The notes below the pieces were generated by a model. It did no database searches. It saw only the letters and a list, made by a program, of their open reading frames with translations, and was not told the origin of the DNA. A DNA stretch of 64,000 nt, from positions 930,001-994,000 of the forward strand of contig OZ237740.1 in the NCBI GenBank assembly GCA_965178125.1, read 5' to 3'. How positions within the stretch are numbered: the first letter of the stretch is position 1; every line of letters starts with the position of its first letter. The position numbers and the translations under genes are program-made. This DNA is from Bilabrum cf. latius (taxonomy: Eukaryota; Bigyra: Bicosoecida; Bigyra; Bicosoecida). Below are positions 37,601 to 46,963 of the stretch, one piece after another.

Positions 37601-39677
37601 GGTGGGGCCTCTCGGCAACGCCAGGGGGGAGGGGCAGTTTGGCCTGCTGCTGGTAGGCTCGGCCCAGATCGCCGGGTGCAACGCGTCCCACGCGTGCTGC
37701 GACGGATACGCTGTGGGTGGCATGGACGTGGACCAGGACGGCGTTGCGGATGATGTCACCGCGTTCGCCCCTCGCCACTGGGAACTGACCGACCCGGAGG
37801 AGCACCCATTCGCCCACTACGATGACCGCAGTGGTGCAGTGTCTGCTCTGCAGTTTGCCCGCAGCATGGAGGAGTACCTGCTGAATGTGAGCTCTCCCCT
37901 GATCCTTCCAGATGCAGTGCAAGCCATTGTGAATGCGAGCGTCGTCAGACAACTCGCTCCTGATGCGAGGGCCCCCATCATTGCTGAGGCTGTGTCGCAG
38001 AGCGATGGGGCCGCGCAGCAGCTGGCTGATGCCATCGTGGATGCCCTTGAAAGGGAGGACATAGTGTGGGCTGGACCTGAAGGTGGGCGGCCCTACACGT
38101 CAGAGAGCTTGTTCCGGGAGACTGGGGGCGGCTCGGCCGAAGCTGCCACAATCGGAGGGCAGTACAGTGCGGGGCAGCCAGGGCTGCAGCACCTGGACGT
38201 CAAGGGTAACCGGGCAGCCAGACGAATAGTAGTGGAGCAAATGCTCTTCGATGCTGCTCGATAGCAGTTCCTACGCGAGAAGCATGGGTTCACAGCGAAG
38301 CGGGACGCGGCGGCCGCTGCGCTGCTCGCTTCCAACGGAACTTCGCGCGGCGCGAACGCGAGCGTTCCTCAGTGGACTTCGTGCGTGCTTGCGTGCGCCG
38401 CGCCCGCCCGGCTCCGTGCCGGTGCCAAGAACGGCTTGGACGTGCGTGGCAGCGGGGCCTCCGCCTCGTGGGCACCAGCCATGGACTACTCCCTCAGCGG
38501 CGACGCAAAGGGAGCGCAGCTGCCAGTGGGGCTCGTGGCGGCCCCACTCGCCCGGAACGGGACCAGTGCAGCAATGCAGGGTTCGGTGGGCGCGCAGCAG
38601 CTCGCTAGGGGTGACCTGGGCGCGCTGTCCACGTACATGGACAGCGAAGGCAGGGAGATTGTGCTCGGCATCCACAGCGGAGAGAATTCTACGTCGTCGG
38701 GTGGGGGTGAGAGGAACAACGCTACTGACCCAGCAGCCTTCGATGCCATCGCGCGCCGGACGGACGCGGCCACGCCGAGGTACGCAGGCCACCTGTGGGT
38801 GGGCCCTCCCGTGATGCTCTCCAGGCCGCCGCTCGGTGCGTGCGGGCCTGCCCTGAGGCTGACCGGTTCGCACCCGAGACAGACTGGGGCGGCGTGGTAC
38901 GCGCGTCCGCAGCAGGTGCGGGAGGGCTTCGAGGCCTCGTTCCACTTCAGAATATCCTCGCCCAGCGTGCATTGCGCACGGATGGATGACGCGTTCACTC
39001 GGTGCAGGAGCAGAGGTGGCGATGGCTTCGCATTTGTTCTGCAGGCCCAGTCGCCCACTGCCATGGGGCGGGGCGGCAACGGACTGGGGTACAGCGGGAT
39101 CCCAGGGTCGGTCGCTGTCGAGTTCGACACGCACTACTCTGATTCCCTGTTGGATCCGTGGGAGAACCACGTTTCCGTCCACGTGAGTCCGAGCACCACG
39201 GGTCGCGTGAGATCCCACCACGCCTCTAGCCTCGGGCATGCGTTCGAGAACGTGCCCGACCTGACCGATGGCGTGCACGAGGCGAGGGTGGTGTACGAGC
39301 CCGCGCTGAGGGAGCAAGACGTCTTGTCTGATGCCTTTGTGGGGGATGCACCCGCTGCTGCCACGCTCCTCGCCTCGCAGCACAAGGGACTGCGGCCCCT
39401 CTCTCAGGGCGAGGACATTCGCGGCAAGAGCCTACTCGGCAGAGGTCTTGGTAGCCTGTCGGTTTTTATGGATGGAGCGGCAAAGCCATCGCTGATTGTG
39501 CCCCTGGACCTAGAATCTGTCCTCGCGACGGACAATGGGCGGGCCTGGGTGGGATTCACCGCGGCGACGGGGGCAGACGTGTGGCAGGTTCACGATATCC
39601 TCGAGTGGAGGCTCACGCAGTTGAGGCGACCCTTGTTAGCGATCAAGCAGCCAATGCTAGCTCCGGATGGCCTGTAA
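34693..39677 (+). CDS. Secreted/surface protein with IPT/TIG and L-type lectin domains
   Basis: Two exons, join(34693..34792, 34885..39677), 1,630 residues, ending at UAA, the only UAA terminator seen here. UAGs at 35229, 35316, 36378, 37044 and 38262 are read through. Exon 1 encodes a signal peptide (SVCFAACAALAMVRA). The first extracellular block runs from SSWEYQDGHKDGWGAQ through GGYLRGEIVSRRPYLDSPLL. An IPT/TIG-like beta-sandwich lies near residues 533-610 (GGDRIRIEGLYLGEGDAVRV, CTDAIHLVDQEVIEC). An L-type (legume-like) lectin domain lies near 1,350-1,605 (GDGFAFVLQ, GLGYSGIPGSVAVEFDTHYS, ENHVSVH). The lectin metal-site acidic residue in EFDT is present, so carbohydrate binding is plausible. 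No C-terminal membrane anchor is evident, which suggests secretion or noncovalent surface association. The next gene on the strand also encodes a secreted carbohydrate-active-type protein. Confidence 0.82.
34793..34884 (+). other. Intron in the lectin-IPT gene (92 nt)
   Basis: Donor GTAAGTCG and acceptor CTTGACGCAG. Splicing (phase 1) joins the signal-peptide exon to SSWEYQDGHKDGWG in the frame of the rest of the protein. Confidence 0.85.
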
Positions 39678-39789
39678 TTAAGATGGTCGACCAACAAATT
39701 TCGCAAAACTTGGTTTGCCGGTGGTGTGTGACTCGAGCGCTAGAACACAACCTTCGTAATCTGCACACTCAGCCAAACACCACGACCCA

Positions 39790-42207
39790 ATGGTCTTTAC
39801 GGTGGGACTGCTAGCAATAGTTGCAGCTTTTGGTCTCGTACGCGCCACTTCCGTTTGCATGCTCTCAAAGTCTGTGTACCATCTGCCCGAGTTGCACTTT
39901 CAGCCTCGGGACGACTGGATCAACGTGAAAACGGATGAAAATGCCAAAGGCGATGGTGTAGCAGACGACACTGATCCTATTCAAAGAGCTTTTAGTCGAA
40001 TACAGGACAACGTGCAGGCGAACGGAACCAAAACGGTGTATTTTCCCCCTGGATGCTACAGGATCCGCAAAACTCTGGTTGCCAACCACACCCAGGGCGG
40101 CAACGTCTTTGGCACTGGTCGCAACACGGTGATTGCATGGGACGGTGATGCAGATGACCAGATGGTCTGGAGCGATGGAGCAGGGCGATTTCGTTGGGAG
40201 GGCTTGGTGTTCGCGGGCAGAGGCATCGCCGGTGTGGGCCTAGATCACGATTCGAAGTCTTACTACGAGTCCAGGGTGATGCATAGAAATCTTCACTTTG
40301 ACAATTTTACCGCTGCCGGCTTGCGAGATGGGCACAATCAGACCGTAGCTTCGGCGGAGATGATAGTTTCAAACAGCCTCTTCACTGCGGGTAACTCCGG
40401 GATCTCTTTCTTGCAATGGAACGACTACGACCTTCGCCTGACGGGGTCCGTGTTTTCCAATCTATAGATCGGAGTCAATGCCCAGGCCGGCAACTTTTAC
40501 GTCGACATGTGCAGGTTCGAGGGCTCGACAGACGTGGACATTGTCGTGCCCATCCACGGCCTGAGCGTCCGTCGATCCATCTCTCTGGGTTCCACAAGCT
40601 TCATTCGAACTACAAGCGGCACATATGCTGCCCCCATTATCATCAACGACTGCCAGGTTCACGGGTGGACAGGGACGGCAGCGATCAGCACGGACATAGC
40701 GGGGCCATTCACTGTGCTTGACCTGGCATTCCGGGACCCTGTCAATCCGTTCGCCGACGGGTGGGTGCTGAACCCAAGGGTCGGATCCAACACAACCGGG
40801 CCGGCCTATTCGATCATGCTCCGAGGAAACGTGTCGTACAACGGCAACGGCAGCGCGTTCAACTACCAGCCAGGGACCGCCCTCCTCGCCACCGAAGTGC
40901 AAGTCCCAAAGAGCGCGCCGCCGACTGCCCCGATATCGCGCGATACTGTGCCGTTCAATTCAAGCGAGTGGAATCGCTGGCCAAGAGGTCGAGTCTATGA
41001 TGCGGTGACCCAATTCGGCGCGCGAGCGGACGGCTCGCAGGACTCCACTCTGGCTATTCAGGCGGCCGTCGACCACGCCTCTACAGAAGGCGCAACGTCC
41101 GTCGCTTACCTCCCACCAGGAAAGTACATGATCAATGACACGATCAATGTCACCGGGTCGGATTTTTTCTTCGAGGGCAGCGGATACGGGACCATGTTGA
41201 CCGCAAACACCGAGCACTGGAGCGACTTCGGCAAGCCGCTCATTTCGGTTGGCTGCGCGAGCGGGGTCACCATCGGAAACATGCAAGCAGTCGCCGGCGG
41301 GGTTAATGAGAGTGCAGTGGGGTCCTTAAGGCTGGGAGCATGCAGTGCTAGCGACTAGTCGACCGTTGGTGGCACGCTCACCCCTGTTTCCCGATCCAGT
41401 GCCAGTGGGTCGCCATCGTCAGGTCGGATATCGCAGCGTGTCACTCTGGACGGATTCTTCGGGCAGGACGACCCAACCAAGAACCAGCCCGGTGTGGAGC
41501 TAGCTGGCCTGGGCCAGGGCGATGTTGTGCATGCGCTGCACCTGGATGGCTCACTCCGTGTGAGCAACTGCTCCGATGCCACGGTGCTCACCAACTTCCA
41601 TTGCGGGCAGGGGCTGACGGTGGAGGACGCGAGAGGAGACCGCGGGGGTTAGCTGGTGCAGCTGGTCCGCGTGTCTAGCGCCAAGTATCCTGTCGTTGAC
41701 ATCAGGGACTCGCTATCTGCGACGCTGCTGGACCACTACCACGAGGGTCAAGGAACGTTCATGAAGCTCTAGGGCGAGGCTCCGCCAGGCAAAAACCCCG
41801 GTATCGTGTCCGTCTCCAACCCCAAGCTCAACATCGGGGGCATCGCTGGAGCGCCGACCGTGCTGCTGCAGGATTTCGACGGGTTTGTGGCGCACACTGC
41901 TTCAGGCACTGGCTATGAGCAGGCGTCGTATTTGGAGTCAGGCACCAGGGCGAGCGCATCATCAATCCTGCTCGGTGGCAACGTGTACGACGATTTCGTG
42001 CCAGTCCTTCACTTCAGGAAGCCGAAGGAATCGCTGGTGCTTGCCGGTAATGTCGTTGAGTTTCTCGGCAACGACAGCCAGGTTCGCATCCCGGAAGCGG
42101 CGCCATCGCCCGCTGCACAGGCCGCATGGGAAGCTTTCTACACGGCCATTCGGCAGGCTGGGCAGCTCGATGTTCAGCTGAACTTCCCATAGCTCTCCCA
42201 TGATTGA
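39790..42207 (+). CDS. Secreted GH55/pectate-lyase-like beta-helix protein
   Basis: Single exon, 805 residues, ATG at 39790. UAGs at 40465, 41356, 41650, 41770 and 42190 are read through, and the stop is UGA at 42205, four codons past the last UAG. A hydrophobic signal peptide (VGLLAIVAAFGLVRA) opens the protein. Two pectate-lyase-3-type segments are visible. The first is near residue 35 (AKGDGVADDTDPIQRAF, VYFPPGCYRI) and the second near 398 (FGARADGSQDSTLAIQAAV, AYLPPGKYMINDTI). This tandem arrangement is typical of GH55 exo-/endo-beta-1,3-glucanases, which have two side-by-side beta-helices. Activity is not proven: I cannot place the catalytic Glu. Several N-glycosylation sequons fit a secreted protein. 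A role in digesting or remodelling glucan walls is an inference. Confidence 0.78.
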
Positions 42208-44150
42208 GTATCGCGTTGGAGCTACGCCGCCACCTCCATCATGGAGCGCCAACAGCTGTTTGTAACGTATTGTGACTGGATAATACCAACGAAAATCTGC
42301 CAAATTCTGCCAGTTTCTGCCAGTTCTTGCCAAGAGCTGCCAGAATTCTGGCAGGACTTTTCTGGCCAGAAATAGTCAATGACAGCCAGTACAGCCAGAA
42401 ATACTTGTGGTCAGACACACCATATATTGCACAGCGATGGACATGATTCACTTTAAATACTAAAATAAAAGACACTGCTGCGGGTACACGCCCTCAAGGG
42501 CGATACATGGGGCCAGTATTGACGAAAGCACAAATTCTCCCGCAGCACGTGAGCGCCCAGCTGCTGACACAGTGCTGAGTGCAAGTCTAACCAAAACAGC
42601 TTGAACTGCTTCACTTATTAGTACATACCATATTGCTGTATTCAAAGCGGTCAGGTCTGGGCAGATAGTCCGTTTGATGATGCTGGATGTATCGAGCTGC
42701 TGACAAGATGCCAGGTCTGACAAATTCTGCGAGCACTTCATCCTCATACTACAAGAGAATACTTTAATTACTAATAAACATCAATTGACGACCGCATATG
42801 CCGCTGTTGTGGGATGGTCAGTATCTGGAGTGTGTGTTGCTGTTGAGCGGTTTGCTCTCCATACACTCCGCGCAAATCATACGAAGAAAATGTACTGTCG
42901 CAAGCAGGTAAAGCTAGCACCTATCATACAGTGTATGTTGGCGTCGAGGTCTAGCAGTAGTCTTGCACCCAAGAAGGACATCTGCTTCAGTGTGCGTGTT
43001 TGCCCAATCCAAGGTGATTGCGGAAGCCTCTCAAGCAAGGGAAATCAGTTCAGTGCCTACCGAGCGATGCGTAAGTAGACTTGATGCCATGGGGGTAGTT
43101 CTGGGAATCGGCAACATGGTGGAGCTCCGGGGTGGCCAGCTGATGTAGATTCAATCGCGATCATAGAAGTGGGCAGACGCGCTGGGTTGCCGTTTGGTGC
43201 ATACTCGGAGGCGTCCTATTCCGCTCCATGCACCGTCTAGTCCTTTATCTTGTAGGTTCACGCGCGCAGCAAGGCACTAGTGCGGGTGGGCGTAGAGCGG
43301 ATTTCAAGAGGATAGTTGACAACGACAGATATCCAGCCACCTGCGTTACAACCTGCAATCATGGATAGTCGATACTGAATCCCCATCCTGAGTCATGTAA
43401 ATTGCCCGATACTAAGCCCTTGGGGTCTATAGATAACTGTAGTATCAATGGATTGCAGGAGGGCGACCTCTCGGAACGCAACGTTCAAAGATGGAGGCAG
43501 CCAATGATATCATGTTTACTCGGACATTAGGATTGAAGCGACGGGGAGCAGAGATGAGCTGGAAGACGAGGCAGGCACAGGCGAGGATAGTGCGGTGTCA
43601 ATAGGTAGAACACAACGGGAGGAATGGGGCCCCAGGCGCCAGGCACAAGGGATACGCGAGTGGTAGCGGGCTGCATGGTAAGCAGCGCACAGGTGGCCAA
43701 CAGGCAGGTGGGTAGACGAGGCGCAGGGGAAGGTCGGCCAAGACCTGCACGTGCTAGCTGTGGTTTAAGGAACAAATCTGATCTCAAGCCTAGGTCTAAG
43801 TTCAACTCTAGGATGCGGCCCAGTGGCAGCGCATCAGAGCAGTTCAAGCGAGACGAGTAGGCTCGTCGTAGGCCTATCCATAGGATCGGATAGAAGAATC
43901 TCAGGTGGCGACGTCCAGCCTTGTACAATGCATGATAATACAGCGGAGGCGAATTGGAATCGAGAAACAAGTGGTGCTAGACATTGTCTAAACGAGCGGC
44001 TTATATGCGCAAAGCAATCAGGATCCATCAGATCACGATAAACAAAACAAGTGATCAACAAGATAACAATACACGAATAAGCAACTCAAGTGGCAAAAAA
44101 AACAAGTAATGAAATATTACAAACCCAACATCAATCTAAATATATCGCAA
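42208..44150. other. Gene-poor, lower-GC intergenic DNA
   Basis: About 1.9 kb after the beta-helix gene, with AT-rich blocks near 42250-42800. It opens with a cluster of TTCTGCCAG-type short repeats (see the separate entry). No long frame survives even with UAG as sense. Fragments at about 42785-43070 (plus) and 42460-42747 (minus) match nothing I recognise. A GTAAGT donor-like site at 43071 could belong to an unrecognised intron-rich gene or to chance. I find no tRNA, snRNA or snoRNA signature. Confidence 0.5.
42298..42367. repeat. Short interspersed TTCTGCCAG repeats (left copy)
   Basis: Tandem, slightly diverged copies of TTCTGCCAG/TTCTTGCCA lie within about 70 bp, including the palindrome TGCCAGAATTCTGGCA. 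It is the reverse complement of the repeat cluster at 46774-46844, so the two clusters face each other across about 4.4 kb. Confidence 0.7.
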
Positions 44151-46357
44151 GCCCTCCCTCCCCCTCTCCACCTCACACCCGGCCAGCCACAGCACCAGCT
44201 CGCACTGCCCTCGAGGACATGACGCCGATACTGCACATGGCTCCCTCCCCCTCTCCACCTCACACCCGGTCGCCCACAGCACCAGCTCGCACTGCCCTGG
44301 AGGACATGACGCCGATACTGCACATGGCTCCCTCCCCCCTCTCCACCTCACACCCGGTCGCCCACAGCACCAGCTCGCACTGCCCTGGAGGACATGACGC
44401 CGATACTGCACACGGCTCTCGTCCCCCTCTCCACCTCACACCCGGTCGCCCACAGCACCAGCTCGCACTGCCCTCGAGGACATGACGCCGATACTGCACA
44501 TGGCTCCCTCCCCCCTCTCCACCTCACACCCGGTCGCCCACAGCACCAGCTCGCACTGCCCTGGAGGACATGACGCCGATACTGCACACGGCTCTCGCCC
44601 CCCTCTCCACCTCACACCCGGTCGCCCACAGCACCAGCTCGCCCTGCCCTCGAGGACATGACGCCGATACTGCACACGGCTCCCTCCCCCCTCTCCACCT
44701 CACACCCGGTCGCCCACAGCACCAGCTCGCACTGCCCTCGAGGACATGACGCCGATACTGCACATGGCTCCCTCCCCCCTCCCCACCTCACACCCGGTCG
44801 CCCACAGCACCAGCTCGCACTGCCCTCGAGGACATGACGCCGATACTGCACACGGCTCCCTCCCCCCTCTCCACCTCACACCCGGTCGCCCACAGCACCA
44901 GCTCGCACTGCCCTCGAGGACATGACGCCGATACTGCACATGGCTCCCTCCCCCCTCCCCACCTCACACCCGGTCGCCCACAGCACCAGCTCGCACTGCC
45001 CTGGAGGACATGACGCCGATACTGCACATGGCTCTCGTCCCCCTCTCCACCTCACACCCGGTCGCCCACAGCACCAGCTCGCACTGCCCTGGAGGACATG
45101 ACGCCGATACTGCACACGGCTCCCTCCCCCTCTCCACCTCACACCCGGCCAGCCACAGCACCAGCTCGCACTGCCCTGGAGGACATGACGCCGATACTGC
45201 ACACGGCTCCCTCCCCCCTCCCCACCTCACACCCGGTCGCCCACAGCACCAGCTCGCACTGCCCTGGAGGACATGACGCCGATACTGCACATGGCTCTCG
45301 TCCCCCTCTCCACCTCACACCCGGTCGCCCACAGCACCAGCTCGCACTGCCCTGGAGGACATGACGCCGATACTGCACATGGCTCCCTCCCCCTCTCCAC
45401 CTCACACCCGGCCAGCCACAGCACCAGCTCGCACTGCCCTGGAGGACATGACGCCGATACTGCACACGGCTCCCTCCCCCTCTCCACCTCACACCCGGTC
45501 GCCCACAGCACCAGCTCGCACTGCCCTCGAGGACATGACGCCGATACTGCACATGGCTCCCTCCCCCCTCCCCACCTCACACCCGGTCGCCCACAGCACC
45601 AGCTCGCACTGCCCTCGAGGACATGACGCCGATACTGCACACGGCTCCCTCCCCCCTCTCCACCTCACACCCGGTCGCCCACAGCACCAGCTCGCCCTGC
45701 CCTGGAGGACATGACGCCGATACTGCACACGGCTCTCGTCCCCCTCTCCACCTCACACCCGGTCGCCCACAGCACCAGCTCGCACTGCCCTGGAGGACAT
45801 GACGCCGATACTGCACACGGCTCCCTCCCCCCTCTCCACCTCACACCCGGTCGCCCACAGCACCAGCTCGCACTGCCCTGGAGGACATGACGCCGATACT
45901 GCACATGGCTCCCTCCCCCCTCTCCACCTCACACCCGGTCGCCCACAGCACCAGCTCGCACTGCCCTCGAGGACATGACGCCGATACTGCACACGGCTCC
46001 CTCCCCCTCTCCACCTCACACCCGGTCGCCCACAGCACCAGCTCGCACTGCCCTCGAGGACATGACGCCGATACTGCACACGGCTCTCGTCCCCCTCCCC
46101 ACCTCACACCCGGTCGCCCACAGCACCAGCTCGCCCTGCCCTGGAGGACATGACGCCGATACTGCACATGGCTCTCGTCCCCCTCCCCACCTCACACCCG
46201 GTCGCCCACAGCACCAGCTCGCACTGCCCTCGAGGACATGACGCCGATACTGTACATGGCTCCCTCCCCCCTCCCCACCTCACACCTGGTCGCCCACAGC
46301 ACCAGCTCGCACTGCCCTGGAGGACATGACGCCGATACTGCACACGGCTCCCTCCTC
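44151..46357. repeat. 87-88 bp tandem satellite array (~25 units)
   Basis: About 2.2 kb of head-to-tail units. Each unit contains a C-rich pyrimidine stretch, CACCTCACACCCGG, CACAGCACCAGCTCGC, and ATGACGCCGATACTGCAC. Units differ at a few recurrent positions: CATGG/CACGG, CTCGAGG/CTGGAGG, GGTCGCCC/GGCCAGCC, CTCCCTCC/CTCTCGTC, and one C more or less (87 vs 88 bp). Because 88 is not a multiple of three, translation cycles through all frames. The 79-137-codon open frames on both strands are therefore by-products of the repeat, not genes. The C/G strand asymmetry is strong. Confidence 0.95.
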
Positions 46358-46963
46358 TTTTGCACCTCGCAATCGGTTGTTGGTTGGCGTTTCCATTGAG
46401 TAGTTGTTGTACAACAATGAGTTGAGTTCAATGCGGGAAAAGGATCTGTATTAGATAGGGAAGGCATATATATTCAGATCCGGTGCTACTTATCATTAAC
46501 TACAACTACATTATCGTAGATTAACAGTTAAAATTAGTCAGCGGTTGACACGCTAAGACAAGAGTGAACACAAACAACTTGAAGGTTTTGCGATAGCTTA
46601 CAGTCGAACAAGTCCATATCTTCCCTAAATACCAGAAAACACAAGCATAGCTGTAGCACGCTGCCTAAACATGAACGATAGTTAGCAAATTTGAAAACCA
46701 GTAAGTGTTGGTATCCAGTTTTCGCCATGTCCTTGTAGCCATTCTAACAGCCGTGCAATGCATTTTTCTTTCTGGCAGGAACTGGCAGGAACTGGCAGAA
46801 ACTGGCAGAAACTGGCAGAAATTCTGGCAGAAATTCTGGCAGAACGGTTCCGTCAGACACAATACAGCGACAACACGCGCCGGAATTGTGGCTCCGGGCG
46901 ACACGCTTTGCGATCCCCAACAAAACAAATATTCGCGGTGCCCTGACTTCTTCCGAGACTACA
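46358..46963. promoter_or_regulatory. AT-rich spacer upstream of the SNF2-RING gene
   Basis: About 600 bp of AT-rich DNA between the satellite array and the SNF2 start codon. It contains a perfect 14-bp palindrome (TTGTTGTACAACAA, near 46404) and the CTGGCAGAA repeat cluster. It must include the SNF2 gene's promoter and 5' UTR. No ORF is supported. Confidence 0.4.
46774..46844. repeat. Short tandem CTGGCAGAA repeats (right copy)
   Basis: Seven near-perfect 10-14 bp units (CTGGCAGGAA, CTGGCAGAAA, CTGGCAGAAATT) in a row, inverted relative to the cluster at 42298-42367. It lies about 120-190 bp upstream of the SNF2-RING start codon, so it could be part of that promoter, or one end of a mobile or rearranged segment. 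Confidence 0.8.

Noticed and set aside
42208-44150. tRNA, snRNA or snoRNA genes, including a suppressor tRNA(CUA)
   Set aside because: I found no T-loop GTTCGA context paired with a plausible acceptor stem, and no U-snRNA or box C/D pattern. The tRNA needed for the code must be elsewhere.
44151-46357. CRISPR array
   Set aside because: There is no alternation of constant repeats and unique spacers: whole 88-bp units are near-identical. The genome is also eukaryotic.
44117-46467. The periodic 79-137-codon ORFs in the satellite as repeat proteins
   Set aside because: The unit is 87-88 bp, so frames rotate. ORFs appear on both strands at 88-bp spacing and have no start context or conserved reading frame.
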